In this document: one piece after another, positions 16,179 to 24,698 of the stretch | Numbering within the stretch: the first letter of the stretch is position 1 | Layout of the letters: every line of letters starts with the position of its first letter | Source: an uncultured Chloroflexota bacterium | Lineage (GTDB): Bacteria > Chloroflexota > Anaerolineae > Anaerolineales > Villigracilaceae | Length of the DNA: 35,752 nt | NCBI GenBank assembly: GCA_903914955.1 | Contig: CAIWRB010000155.1 | Span: 1-35,752 of the forward strand | Reading direction: 5' to 3' | Position numbers and translations under genes: made by a program | The notes under the pieces: model-generated | Database searches by the model: none | The model's input: only the letters and a program-made list of their open reading frames with translations | What the model was told of the DNA's origin: nothing

Positions 16179-17030
16179 ATGAATTCAATGAAAGGTAAGC
16201 GCGTCATCATCACTGGCCCTACATCCGGCGTTGGAAAAGAAATTGCGAAGGAACTGGCATCCCTCGGCGCAGAATTGATCCTCGCATGCCGCGACATCAA
16301 AAAAGGGAACAAGACCGCGGCGGAGATTACCAAACGCAGCGGCTCAACAAAACTGGTCGTGATGAAGATGGATGCTTCGAGCCAAAAATCCATCCGCGAG
16401 TTTGCGCGTGAATTCCGCCGCAGGTATCGCAGACTGGATGTGCTGGTCAATAACGCAGCGGGCAATCGCGGCACACTACCAAAGGTGGACAGCGTTGACG
16501 GCATCGAACTAACCTTCGCTACCAATGTGCTCGGTTATTTTCTACTTACGAATGAATTGCTGGACGTATTGAAGAAGAGCGCGCCGGCCCGCATCGTCAA
16601 CGTGGCATCAACCTTTGCAAGCGATCTTGATTTAGATGATCTGGAGTTCGATAGCCGTCCATTTGAAAGTTTCAAAGCTTATGCCCAGTCGAAAGCCTGC
16701 AATCGCCTTCTGACCTGGGCGCTGGCTCGACGGTTACAAGACAGCGGCGTCACCGCCAATTCCATGACCCCGGGGCTGATCACCGAAACCGGGCTGTATC
16801 GCAATGCCACGCCAGAACTCGTTACGCGCTTGACTCAATATTCCGGCGGACGAACAAGCGCTCAGGGCGCAGATGCAGCCATCTGGCTTGCAAGCTCCGA
16901 AGAAGTGGAAGGCGTGAGCAGCAAGTTCTACGAGGAGCGCAAAGAACATACCTGCGAGTTTAGAAATAAAAAGACCGAGGAAAAACTCTGGAGCATTTGC
17001 GAAGAATTGGTAAACCGAAATAATTCCTGA
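16179..17030 (+). CDS. Short-chain dehydrogenase/reductase (retinol-dehydrogenase-like)
   Basis: A 283-aa classical SDR. The nucleotide-binding TGxxxGxG motif is ITGPTSGVGKEIAKEL (about 11-24), with LACRD after beta-2 suggesting NADP(H). NNAAG lies at about 91, and the catalytic Ser and Y-x3-K are in VNVASTF and AYAQSKACN (about 170). PG of SMTPGLI follows as usual. The overall shape is close to the RDH/WWOX-type SDRs; the true substrate is unknown. The ATG at 16179 has TTTAGGAGCATTTCC upstream. Confidence 0.88.
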   Translation: MNSMKGKRVIITGPTSGVGKEIAKELASLGAELILACRDIKKGNKTAAEITKRSGSTKLVVMKMDASSQKSIREFAREFRRRYRRLDVLVNNAAGNRGTLPKVDSVDGIELTFATNVLGYFLLTNELLDVLKKSAPARIVNVASTFASDLDLDDLEFDSRPFESFKAYAQSKACNRLLTWALARRLQDSGVTANSMTPGLITETGLYRNATPELVTRLTQYSGGRTSAQGADAAIWLASSEEVEGVSSKFYEERKEHTCEFRNKKTEEKLWSICEELVNRNNS

Positions 17031-17051
17031 TAAAGATGGAATAAAAATATA

Positions 17052-17087
17052 AAAGTCCCTGATGCTTGTGAAAACATCAGGGACTTT
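17052..17087 (-). terminator. Terminator of leuS
   Basis: A perfect 13-bp stem (AAAGTCCCTGATG / CATCAGGGACTTT) with a 10-nt loop. On the minus strand it is followed by TTTTATATTTTTATT, so it best serves leuS; it could also stop + strand transcripts from the dehydrogenase gene, though the tail there is weak. Confidence 0.85.
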
Positions 17088-17139
17088 CTCATTCACGAAT
17101 TGATTCGCAAAGACCGCTTACCTATCCACTACTTCTTTC

Positions 17140-19617
17140 TTACAGCACAATACTCACCAATCTTTTATTCGCCACGATCACTTTCTTCGGCTGTTTGCCT
17201 TCCAAAAACTTCTGGACAATTTCACTCGCCAGCGCCGTGGACTTGATATCATCTTCCGTTGCTTCGGCTGAGACAGTGATCCTGTCACGCACCTTTCCGT
17301 TGATCTGGACAGGCAATTCGATGGAGTCTTCTTTTGTGGCGGCTTCATCAACCTCAGGCCATTGTTGTGTGTGGATGGAATACGGCTTGCCCAGAACCGT
17401 CCACAGTTCTTCAGCGATGTGTGGTGTGACAGGCGCCATCATCTTCAAATAGATTTCCTGTACTTCCTTCCACTCCGGAGTACCAACTGCGCCAGCTTCA
17501 CGGGCCTTGTACATTTCGTTCATCAATTCCATCAGCGATGAAATGATCGTGTTGAACTCAAATTTCTCGAAGTCTCGAGTCACTTTGCGCAGAGTCTGGT
17601 GAACCTTTCGGCGCAGATTCTTTTTCGTTTCATCCGACGCACCAGGCGCGGTTGTCGGCGTAGATGGATCCGTGAACAGAGTCCACACGCGCCGTATCCA
17701 GCGCACTGATCCCTCGATACCTTGCGAGTCCCAGGGTGCGCCTGTTTCCCACCGCGCAAAGAACATGATGTAGGCGCGGACACTATCCGCGCCATATTTA
17801 TTCACCAGAAGATCGGGGGCGATCACATTGCCCTTGCTCTTCGACATTTTGTCGCCGTCCTCACCGAGTACCATGCCTTGATTGCGCAACTGCATCATCG
17901 GCTCGTGACCTTCGACAATACCCGCGTCACGTAGCGCTTTATGAAAAAAGCGCGTGTACAACAGATGCATGGTAGCGTGCTCGATGCCGCCCGTGTACGT
18001 GTCCACGGGCATCCAGTAATCATACTCGGCGGGGTCGAACGGACCCTGATCATATTTTGGCGAAAGATAACGCAGGTGATACCACGACGAACACATGAAC
18101 GTATCCATCGTATCGGTTTCGCGGATCGCCGCTCCGCCGCAGACGGGGCAGGTTGTATTCTTCCAGGTTGGATGCAGTTTCAACGGGCTTTCGCCAGTCG
18201 GGCGCCACTCCACATCCTCGGGCAGCAACACGGGTAGTTGGTCTTCAGGCACGGGATTCCAGCCATGCACATCACAGTGGATCATGGGGATCGGCGCGCC
18301 CCAATAACGCTGGCGGCTGATCAACCAATCGCGATAGCGATAGTTGACAGACTCCTTGCCGATGCCTTGTTCCGTGATCCAATCCAACACCTTCGCGATG
18401 CCTGGATTCTTTCTTCCTTTTTCTGCGCTGACTTTTGTCCCGTTGAATGGACCTGAGTTGACCATGACGCCCGCGCCAATAGATGCGGATTCAAGGATGG
18501 GCGATTCGCGAGTCGCCCCTTCAGGCCTGATAACTTCGACGATGGGCAGTTCATACTTTTTAGCAAAAGCGAAATCGCGTTCATCGTGCGCGGGTACGGC
18601 CATGATCGCGCCTGTGCCATAGGACATCATCACATAGTCCGCGATCCAAATTGGGATGCGGACTTGATTAACGGGGTTGACGGCATACGCGCCCGTGAAT
18701 ACACCCGTCTTTTCCTTATCCACTGCGCCGCGTTGAATTTCAGTTTGACGCGCGGCTTGCGCTTTATATTCTTCGACTGCAGCTTTATTTTCAGGCGTGG
18801 TGATCTCATTCACCAGTGGGTGTTCAGGCGAGAAAACCATAAATGTCGCGCCCCATAATGTATCGGGACGTGTGGTAAATACAGTCACTGGTGACTGATC
18901 ACTTTCCACAATGAACCGCACTTCCGCGCCTTCACTGCGATCGATCCAATTCGTTTGCAAAGTCTTAACTGTTTGCGGCCAATCAATACCCTCGAAGTTC
19001 AACAATTCATCAGCGTACTTGGTCGCTTTGAAGAACCACTGATCGAGATTCTTTTTGATGACAGGTGTTTGACAGCGTTCGCAATGACGGTCGTCGCCCC
19101 AGACCTGCTCACGCGCCAGAGTGGTATTGCAGTTCGGGCACCAATCCACGGCTGACATCTTGCGATAGGCCAGTCCCTGCTTGAACAATTGGATGAAGAA
19201 CCATTCCGTCCACTTGTAATATTCAGGTGACGCAGACACGGCTTCCCGCTCCCAATCAAACATCGCGCCCATGGTTTTCATCTGCGTGCGCATGCGTTCG
19301 ATATTTTGGAATGTGCGTTTCATTGGGTGCACGCCATCTTTGATGGCGGCGTTTTCCGCAGGCAGACCGAACGCGTCAAAACCCATGGGGAACATTACGT
19401 TGTAGCCTTTCATGCGCATGTAACGGGCGCGCGCATCTGGAGGGATCATCGAAAACCAGTGACCGATATGCAAGTCACCGCTCGGGTAAGGCAGCATGGT
19501 CAACGCGTAATGTTTCGGCTTGGATGTATCGATCACGGCCCGATACAACTTATCCGCTTCCCATTTTTTCTGCCATTTTGATTCGACTTCTTTGTGGTTG
19601 TAATAGATGTCTGTCAT
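17140..19617 (-). CDS. leuS: Leucyl-tRNA synthetase
   Basis: An 825-aa class I synthetase that charges tRNA-Leu. HIGH box: PYPSGDLHIGHW (about 45); KMSKS box: GDKMSKSKGNV (about 580). There is a zinc-type knuckle WCPNCNTTLAREQV ... HCERCQTPV (about 155-180), the CP1 editing domain with TVFTTRPDTLWGA, and a C-terminal anticodon-binding domain ending with the LeuRS-specific small domain. The start at 19617 (MTDIYYNHKEVESKW) is fixed by homology and by GAGGAAAG just upstream; a longer reading from 19734 would run through the T-box terminator. Expression should be controlled by the T-box leader. Codons for the variable ESDQSPVT segment before the editing motif consist of three heptad repeats (18883-18903). 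Confidence 0.96.
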   Translation of the reverse strand: MTDIYYNHKEVESKWQKKWEADKLYRAVIDTSKPKHYALTMLPYPSGDLHIGHWFSMIPPDARARYMRMKGYNVMFPMGFDAFGLPAENAAIKDGVHPMKRTFQNIERMRTQMKTMGAMFDWEREAVSASPEYYKWTEWFFIQLFKQGLAYRKMSAVDWCPNCNTTLAREQVWGDDRHCERCQTPVIKKNLDQWFFKATKYADELLNFEGIDWPQTVKTLQTNWIDRSEGAEVRFIVESDQSPVTVFTTRPDTLWGATFMVFSPEHPLVNEITTPENKAAVEEYKAQAARQTEIQRGAVDKEKTGVFTGAYAVNPVNQVRIPIWIADYVMMSYGTGAIMAVPAHDERDFAFAKKYELPIVEVIRPEGATRESPILESASIGAGVMVNSGPFNGTKVSAEKGRKNPGIAKVLDWITEQGIGKESVNYRYRDWLISRQRYWGAPIPMIHCDVHGWNPVPEDQLPVLLPEDVEWRPTGESPLKLHPTWKNTTCPVCGGAAIRETDTMDTFMCSSWYHLRYLSPKYDQGPFDPAEYDYWMPVDTYTGGIEHATMHLLYTRFFHKALRDAGIVEGHEPMMQLRNQGMVLGEDGDKMSKSKGNVIAPDLLVNKYGADSVRAYIMFFARWETGAPWDSQGIEGSVRWIRRVWTLFTDPSTPTTAPGASDETKKNLRRKVHQTLRKVTRDFEKFEFNTIISSLMELMNEMYKAREAGAVGTPEWKEVQEIYLKMMAPVTPHIAEELWTVLGKPYSIHTQQWPEVDEAATKEDSIELPVQINGKVRDRITVSAEATEDDIKSTALASEIVQKFLEGKQPKKVIVANKRLVSIVL
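18883..18903 (-). repeat. Three heptad units inside the leuS coding sequence
   Basis: On the + strand AGTCACT, GGTGACT and GATCACT follow each other without gaps. The same unit type is seen at 20048-20068 between the tRNA genes (AGTGACT GATTACT GATCCCT). In LeuRS they encode SDQSPVT, in a loop that varies between species. Confidence 0.65.
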
Positions 19618-19659
19618 TCTTTCCTCATTAATTTCAGTTTCAATTTTGAAGGTCGATTT

Positions 19660-19905
19660 AAACAAAAATTCCTTCATCCACAAATATAGGGACGAAGGAA
19701 CACTCCGCGGTACCACCCAAATTACGTTAGACAACTAACGTCACTTTGTTGCTATAACGGGCTTTCCCGTCGCTGACTACTATATTCACCAGCGAAGTCC
19801 TCTTGCGAGAAACAAGCGAGTTCGGTCTAAAGTGTCCCGTAACACTGGTGCTGGGCTCTCACCTTACTCTCCCAACTCGCTGACGGGTTGACCTACTACT
19901 CCTGC
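19660..19905 (-). promoter_or_regulatory. T-box riboswitch (leucine specifier CUC) controlling leuS
   Basis: All main parts of a transcriptional T-box are present on the minus strand. Stem I begins near AGTAGTAGGTC, with the AGUA half of the S-turn; the other half is GACCGAA, directly followed by the specifier CTC (19818-19820) and a purine. The distal loop shows AGCGAGTTGGGAG ... GGTGAGAGCC. The T-box motif TGGGTGGTACCGCG lies at 19706-19719. It is followed by an 11-bp terminator stem (19690-19700 with 19669-19679, one G-U pair) and TTTTTGTTT. Uncharged tRNA-Leu with a GAG anticodon would stabilise the antiterminator and allow leuS transcription. This element fills the gap between leuS and the tRNA genes. 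Confidence 0.93.
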
Positions 19906-19925
19906 CATGACTTTTAATTTATTTG

Positions 19926-19998
19926 TGGACCCAGAGGGATTCGAACCCTCGACCTTCTCAATGCCATTGAGACGCGCTCCCAACTGCGCTATGGGCCC
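19926..19998 (-). tRNA. tRNA-Ala (anticodon GGC)
   Basis: A 73-nt cloverleaf. The acceptor stem GGGCCCA pairs with TGGGTCC, the D arm is AGCGCAGTTGGGAGCGC, and the anticodon stem TCTCA/TGAGA holds the loop ATGGCAT (GGC, reads GCC/GCU). The T arm contains GGTTCGAATCC, and the discriminator is A. The 3' CCA is not encoded. Confidence 0.95.
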
Positions 19999-20020
19999 AT
20001 ATTTCAATAATCAGTTGTTA

Positions 20021-20068
20021 AGTAACCGGTAACCAGTTATAAAGGATAGTGACTGATTACTGATCCCT
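20021..20068. repeat. Heptad repeat cluster between two tRNA-Ala genes
   Basis: AGTAACC, GGTAACC and AGTTATA (20021-20041), then AGTGACT, GATTACT and GATCCCT (20048-20068). The two groups are near inverse complements, so the spacer can fold. Same unit family as at 4705-4746 and 18883-18903. Confidence 0.6.
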
Positions 20069-20074
20069 GCCAAG

Positions 20075-20147
20075 TGGACCTGAGGGGATTCGAACCCCTG
20101 ACCTCCTCAGTGCGATTGAGGCGCGCTCCCAACTGCGCTACAGGCCC
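20075..20147 (-). tRNA. tRNA-Ala (anticodon CGC)
   Basis: A 73-nt cloverleaf. The acceptor stem GGGCCTG pairs with CAGGTCC, and the anticodon stem CCTCA/TGAGG holds the loop ATCGCAC (CGC, reads GCG). The T arm contains GGTTCGAATCC, and the discriminator is A. No encoded CCA. It is nearly a sister of the GGC tRNA, which suggests a local duplication. Confidence 0.95.
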
Positions 20148-20165
20148 AAATTCAAGGCGAACAGT

Positions 20166-20194
20166 ATTCTACCTGAGGCATTTGGGAATGTCAA
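20166..20194 (-). promoter_or_regulatory. Strong promoter for the tRNA-Ala pair (and possibly the leuS leader)
   Basis: On the minus strand TTGACA (20189-20194), a 17-bp spacer and TAGAAT (20166-20171), 18 bp before the first tRNA base. I see no other good promoter between the second tRNA and the T-box, so leuS may be reached from here. Confidence 0.8.
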
Positions 20195-20268
20195 TGCAAA
20201 TTTGAAATTCATCGGGAAAGCACTCGAAGCCACTATGGTTGCCTTGATTCAAGTACTACTCACCGGCA

Positions 20269-20302
20269 CTGAAGAAACGCGCCTCTCGACGCGTCTCTTC
20301 AG
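20269..20302. terminator. Hairpin just after ilvE, possible operon end
   Basis: A 13-bp near-perfect stem (CTGAAGAAACGCG / CGCGTCTCTTCAG) 12 bp after the ilvE stop. The T-rich tail (CTTTTATTTCTTT) is on the + strand side, so as a minus-strand terminator it lacks a U-run; it may stop or stabilise the ilv-leu message in another way. Confidence 0.45.
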
Positions 20303-20313
20303 CTTTTATTTCT

Positions 20314-21234
20314 TTATCCCACATACTCACACCACGACTCATACTGCGGAAGTTTTCCGCGAATGGCTTCGTGATAAATATTTTGAATCTTTCTTGTAGT
20401 GGGGCCAGTCTTCCCATCGCCAATGGTGCGGAAATCAATTTCGCTCAGGCCAATACACTCGGCAGCGGTACCGCACACGAAGACTTCATCCGCGATATAA
20501 AGCTGGTCACGTGAAATGGGTTGTTCAAGAATGCGATAGCCCAAATCCTGCGCGATCGTATGAATCGAATGACGTGTCACACCTTCCAACACAGGCGCAG
20601 TGGACGGCGTGATGATCTTGCCGTGACGCACCATGAAAAGATTCTCGCCCGTGCATTCGGCTACATATCCCTGCGGATCGAGCATGATGGCTTCCTGAAA
20701 TCCCAGCCGCTCGGATTCGGTCTTGGCAAGAAAACTATTTGCATAATTTCCAGAAATCTTAGCCTTGGTCATCAACACGTTCGGATGATGACGCGTGAAC
20801 GATGAGATGTTGGCGCGAATGCCTTTTGCCATCGCTTCTTCGCCGAGGTAGTTGCCCCACTCCCATGCGGCAATTGCCAGCGACGGTTTGCCGTTGTCCA
20901 CGTTCAAGTTCCAGCCTCCGCCATCCAAATACAAAAGCGGCCGAATATAACAGTCCTTGAATCCATTAGCCCTGACAGTGTCTTTGATAGCCTTCACAAC
21001 ATCTTCCGTTGTCCACGGCAAAGTGCGGAAGCCAAAGACGCGCGCTGAATCAAGCAGACGTTCTGCGTGATCCGTCAGGCGAAAGACAGCGGGCCCCTTC
21101 GGCGTGTCGTACGCGCGGATGCCTTCGAACACAGCCGCGCCGTAATGAATGGCGGGGGTAAGCACGTGCATGGTCGCTTTTTCGTACGGCAAAAGTTCGC
21201 CGTTCATCCATATGAATTTCGATTCCATTCCCAT
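20314..21234 (-). CDS. ilvE: Branched-chain amino-acid aminotransferase
   Basis: A 306-aa class IV PLP aminotransferase that performs the last step for valine, leucine and isoleucine. The N-terminal region has FIWMNGELLPYEKATMHVLTP and HYGAAVFEGIRAY. The PLP lysine is in TKAKISGNYANS (about residue 158), equivalent to AKAGGNY of E. coli IlvE. The cofactor loops include ECTGENLFMV, GVTRHSI and VFVCGTAAE. The ATG at 21234 has AAGGAG eight bases upstream. It is the last gene of the ilv-leu operon. Confidence 0.93.
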   Translation of the reverse strand: MGMESKFIWMNGELLPYEKATMHVLTPAIHYGAAVFEGIRAYDTPKGPAVFRLTDHAERLLDSARVFGFRTLPWTTEDVVKAIKDTVRANGFKDCYIRPLLYLDGGGWNLNVDNGKPSLAIAAWEWGNYLGEEAMAKGIRANISSFTRHHPNVLMTKAKISGNYANSFLAKTESERLGFQEAIMLDPQGYVAECTGENLFMVRHGKIITPSTAPVLEGVTRHSIHTIAQDLGYRILEQPISRDQLYIADEVFVCGTAAECIGLSEIDFRTIGDGKTGPTTRKIQNIYHEAIRGKLPQYESWCEYVG

Positions 21235-21259
21235 GATAATTTCTCCTTTTGGTTTTGTA

Positions 21260-21286
21260 GTAGGGGCGGGGTAACCCCGCCCCTAC
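21260..21286. repeat. 27-bp GC-rich palindrome between leuB and ilvE
   Basis: GTAGGGGCGGGGT, one base, then its exact complement ACCCCGCCCCTAC. It makes a 13-bp stem with almost no loop, placed just before the ilvE ribosome binding site. No T-run. It resembles dispersed REP-type repeats. Confidence 0.75.
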
Positions 21287-21290
21287 GTGG

Positions 21291-22349
21291 TTATAAAATT
21301 TTTATAATTTCATCCGCCATCTGACGGGTCGTTAACTTGCCGCCAATGTCCGCGGTGCGCGCGCCAGCGGTGATCGTTTGCTCAACAGCTTTTTCAATTG
21401 CCGCTGCTTCTGCTTCCAACTTCAATGAATGACGTAATAACATTGCGGATGAGAGAATCGTTCCAGTTGGATTTGCGATTCCTTTGCCTGCGATGTCCGG
21501 CGCGGACCCGTGGATCGGTTCATACAACCCGACAGTGGCTTCTCCCAAACTGGCAGATGGCAGCATCCCCATTGATCCTGCCAAAACCGACGCCTCGTCC
21601 GTGAGGATGTCGCCGAACATATTCTCAGTGACAATCACATCCATCCACGCGGGTCCAGTGATCAGCCGCATGGACGCGGTATCCACCAGCGTATGTTCAA
21701 GCTCGATATCAGGATTCTCTTTTCCAACTTTAGTCGCGATCTGCCGCCATAATCGAGATGACTCTAACACGTTGGCCTTATCCACAGAAGTGACTTTCTT
21801 CTTGCGGCCTTTCGCCAAATTGAATGCCAGTTCCATCACGCGGCGGATTTCGTAATCATAATATTCAAGCGTATCGACAGCGCGCTCGCGGCCGTCTTTG
21901 ATGTCGCGTCCCTTGGGCCAGCCGAAGTACAGACCGCCCGTGAGTTCGCGCACGACGAGAATATCCACGCCTTGCAATTTTTCAGGCTTGAGCGGAGACC
22001 ATTCCATCAGCGCAGGATGCACTTTCACAGGGCGAAGATTTGCAAATACACCAAGACCTTTACGTAAAGCGAGAAGGCCGCGTTCAGGGCGATCTTTCGC
22101 CGTTGGGTCATCCCATTTCGGGCCACCCACTGCGCCGAGCAAAACCGCATCTGCTGATTGACAATCGGCGAGAGTTTCATCAGTCAAAGATGAACCATAA
22201 GCATCGATCGAACAGCCGCCCATTAAGCGCTCTTTGTATTCGAAGGTGTGATTATATTTACTGGCAATGAAATCCAGCACGCGCACGGCTTCGCCTACAA
22301 CTTCAGGTCCGATGCCGTCGCCGGGGAGGAGGGTAATGTTTGCTTTCAT
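21291..22349 (-). CDS. leuB: 3-isopropylmalate dehydrogenase
   Basis: A 352-aa NAD-dependent decarboxylating dehydrogenase. It acts on 3-isopropylmalate in leucine synthesis and on 3-methylmalate in the citramalate route to isoleucine. Family marks are [14 protein letters not shown] at the N-terminus, [41 protein letters not shown], and [19 protein letters not shown] for NAD binding. The start at 22349 ([12 protein letters not shown]) is set by homology and by AAGGAATTATTC upstream; the frame stays open to 22403 without family similarity. Confidence 0.95.
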   Translation of the reverse strand: MKANITLLPGDGIGPEVVGEAVRVLDFIASKYNHTFEYKERLMGGCSIDAYGSSLTDETLADCQSADAVLLGAVGGPKWDDPTAKDRPERGLLALRKGLGVFANLRPVKVHPALMEWSPLKPEKLQGVDILVVRELTGGLYFGWPKGRDIKDGRERAVDTLEYYDYEIRRVMELAFNLAKGRKKKVTSVDKANVLESSRLWRQIATKVGKENPDIELEHTLVDTASMRLITGPAWMDVIVTENMFGDILTDEASVLAGSMGMLPSASLGEATVGLYEPIHGSAPDIAGKGIANPTGTILSSAMLLRHSLKLEAEAAAIEKAVEQTITAGARTADIGGKLTTRQMADEIIKIL

Positions 22350-22366
22350 GAATAATTCCTTATTTT

Positions 22367-22418
22367 GGAGTGCAACGGCTTGCCGTTGTACATGCGACAG
22401 CAAGCTGTCGCACTCCAG
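22367..22418. repeat. Double-hairpin repeat between cimA and leuB
   Basis: CAACGG-CTTG-CCGTTG and TGCGACAG-CAAG-CTGTCGCA sit side by side, enclosed by GGAGTGC...GCACTCC. The result is a three-way foldback. It looks like a dispersed intergenic repeat, and no T-run follows. Confidence 0.7.
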
Positions 22419-22423
22419 AGTCT

Positions 22424-23980
22424 CTAATGCGCCACCATCAGCCCATATTCAACAGAATCTGCCAGCGCGCGCCATGAGGCCTCGATGATGTTCGTGCTCG
22501 CGCCGACGGTGCTCCAGCGGCCAGTATCATTGCGTGTGTCAATCAACACGCGGGTGATGGCTTCTGTGCCGTGGTCTGAGTCCAGAATGCGGACTTTGTA
22601 ATCAGATAAATGGAATTTTGCCACTTGCGGATAATAGCCAATCAGTGCTTTGCGTAAAGCATTGTCCATCGCGTTGACGGGGCCATTGCCTTCGGCGGCA
22701 GTATGCAGCAACTCACCCTGCACGCGGACTTTGACCATCGCTTCCGCGAAGATGCCGCGTCCCTGACGATGCTCAACGTTGACAAAAAAGTCAACAAGTT
22801 CGAAGGGGGCTTTGTAGCCGTATTCCTGGCGCTTCAACATCATGGTTACGGATGCTTCTGCTGCTTCAAAGGAGAATCCGCGCGCTTCGAGTTCTTTGAC
22901 TTCGTTGAGCACACCGACCACTTCTTCACCTTCGACTTCAACGCCATGTTCCTCAGCTTTGCTCAACAAATTGCCACGGCCTGAAAGGTCAGAGACCACC
23001 ACGCGCATTTTATTGCCGACAAGTTCAGGGGTGATGTGTTGGTACGATTGTGCGTTGCGCCTCATCGCAGCGACATGCACGCCGCCTTTATGCGCGAACG
23101 CAGATTTGCCCACGAATGGCAAATGGTCATCGGGCGTGATGTTGGCAACTTCCGCGACGAAATGCGAAAGGTCATACAGTTTGCTGATATTTCCATTGGG
23201 CAAACATTCATAACCCATCTTAAGTTCGAGGTCAGCCATGATGGAGACGAGGTTGGCATTGCCGCAGCGTTCTCCAACGCCATTGATCGTGCCTTGCACT
23301 TGAATTGCGCCTTCGCGCACCGCCATCAACGCATTGACCACAGCACACTCGCCGTCGTTATGAGTGTGGATCCCGAATGGGGTTTTTATAACCAGCTTCA
23401 AGTCACGAACGATGCGCTCTACTTCCCAGGGCAATGTTCCACCGTTGGTATCGCATAGGATGATGGTCTCCGCTCCGCCGCGAATCGCGGCTTGCAAAGT
23501 TTCCAACGCATAGGATGAATCCGCTTTGTAGCCATCGAAGAAATGTTCGGCATCATAAATGACTCGCTTGTTATTGGATTTGAGATACGCGACAGATTGT
23601 TCGATGATACGAAGATTATCTTCGGGCGTGGTTTGCAAAACTTCCTTTACGTGCAGAGTCCAGGTTTTGCCAAAGATGGTGCAAACTGGCGTATTGGAAT
23701 CGAGCAGGGCTTTGATGTTGGCATCACCTTCGGGGCCGCCTTTCACGCGGCAGGTGGAGCCGAACGCCGCGATAAGCGCGTTCTTCCATTGCATGTCGCG
23801 CGCTCGCTCAAAGAATTCAACATCCTTCGGATTCGAACCAGGCCAGCCGCCTTCTATGAATGCCACACCGAAATCATCGAGATGCTGCGCAACGCGGACT
23901 TTGTCGTTGGCTGAAAGCGTGAAGCCTTCAGACTGCGTTCCGTCGCGGAGAGTTGTATCGTAGATTTGTATTTTTGTCAT
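22424..23980 (-). CDS. cimA: (R)-citramalate synthase, CimA type
   Basis: A 518-aa member of the LeuA/homocitrate synthase family. It starts [19 protein letters not shown], where the TQSEGF motif (rather than EQSPG of LeuA) marks the CimA/TIGR00977 group. Other marks are [64 protein letters not shown] and a C-terminal LeuA-dimer regulatory domain. It condenses pyruvate and acetyl-CoA to citramalate, the entry to isoleucine without threonine. True LeuA is encoded separately in the same operon, which supports the split of roles. Confidence 0.9.
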   Translation of the reverse strand: MTKIQIYDTTLRDGTQSEGFTLSANDKVRVAQHLDDFGVAFIEGGWPGSNPKDVEFFERARDMQWKNALIAAFGSTCRVKGGPEGDANIKALLDSNTPVCTIFGKTWTLHVKEVLQTTPEDNLRIIEQSVAYLKSNNKRVIYDAEHFFDGYKADSSYALETLQAAIRGGAETIILCDTNGGTLPWEVERIVRDLKLVIKTPFGIHTHNDGECAVVNALMAVREGAIQVQGTINGVGERCGNANLVSIMADLELKMGYECLPNGNISKLYDLSHFVAEVANITPDDHLPFVGKSAFAHKGGVHVAAMRRNAQSYQHITPELVGNKMRVVVSDLSGRGNLLSKAEEHGVEVEGEEVVGVLNEVKELEARGFSFEAAEASVTMMLKRQEYGYKAPFELVDFFVNVEHRQGRGIFAEAMVKVRVQGELLHTAAEGNGPVNAMDNALRKALIGYYPQVAKFHLSDYKVRILDSDHGTEAITRVLIDTRNDTGRWSTVGASTNIIEASWRALADSVEYGLMVAH

Positions 23981-24009
23981 GGTTTCTCTTTTTTGACAAT
24001 GGATGATTG

Positions 24010-24057
24010 GCCGTAGACCGTGAGTGCACCATCCATGGTCTGTGGTCTACGGTCTAT
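24010..24057. repeat. Heptad repeat at the leuD stop codon
   Basis: On the + strand GGTCTGT, GGTCTAC and GGTCTAT (24037-24057) follow one another, with complementary GTAGACC near 24013. The leuD stop (24047-24049) and its last codons (Asn-Arg-Pro) are encoded by these units. Confidence 0.7.
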
Positions 24058-24628
24058 TTTCAAAGGCAAAAATTTCTTTTTCAAATCCGAGGATGTAGCC
24101 AAGCTCATCCACGCCATTGAGCAAACAGGTTTTGTTGAACGGGTCGATCGGGAAATTCACTGTGCCATTCGGCAGGATAAGAGTCTGCGACGCAAGATCA
24201 ACTGTGACTTCGGCATTCGGAATTTCTTCGACGAGGTCAAATAACATTTTGTGAGTCGATTCATCCACGATGATCGGAATGAGTCCATTCTTGAGAGAGT
24301 TATTGCGAAAGATATCTGCGAAGGATGTGGAAATGACCGCTTTGAATCCGAAACCAGTTAGCGCCCAGGGAGCGTGTTCACGGCTCGAACCGCAGCCGAA
24401 GTTGTCACCAGCCAATAGAATTTGTGCACCTTGTGAGTTGGGCTGGTTGAGGATGAAGTCTGCTTTGGGAGAGCCGTCAGCGTTATAACGCCAGTCAGCG
24501 AAGAGATTGTCACCCATGCCTTTTTTGTCGGTGGCTTTGAGAAAGCGCGCGGGGATGATCTGGTCTGTGTCAATGTCGTTGGCAGGCAGAGGGAGTACGC
24601 GGGAAGTTAATGTTGTGAATTGAGCCAT
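24047..24628 (-). CDS. leuD: 3-isopropylmalate dehydratase, small subunit
   Basis: A 193-aa swivel domain partner of LeuC; together they isomerise 2- to 3-isopropylmalate, and citramalate to 3-methylmalate. It starts [30 protein letters not shown] and has [17 protein letters not shown], the phosphate-binding loop typical of the family. The start at 24628 has GAAGGAAAACTT upstream; an earlier Met at 24688 is not family-like. It is separated from leuC by an inserted antisense HNH gene. Its last codons and stop lie in a heptad repeat. Confidence 0.95.
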   Translation of the reverse strand: MAQFTTLTSRVLPLPANDIDTDQIIPARFLKATDKKGMGDNLFADWRYNADGSPKADFILNQPNSQGAQILLAGDNFGCGSSREHAPWALTGFGFKAVISTSFADIFRNNSLKNGLIPIIVDESTHKMLFDLVEEIPNAEVTVDLASQTLILPNGTVNFPIDPFNKTCLLNGVDELGYILGFEKEIFAFENRP

Positions 24629-24698
24629 AAGTTTTCCTTCTTTAAAAATTAGTTTATACTTATTTTCATCTCTTACATTTTCGTCCAAGGAGTGGACA

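Noticed and set aside
19618-19734. N-terminal extension of leuS from 19734
   Set aside because: The extension would be translated from the T-box motif and terminator. Family similarity begins at MTDIYYN (19617), which has its own SD.
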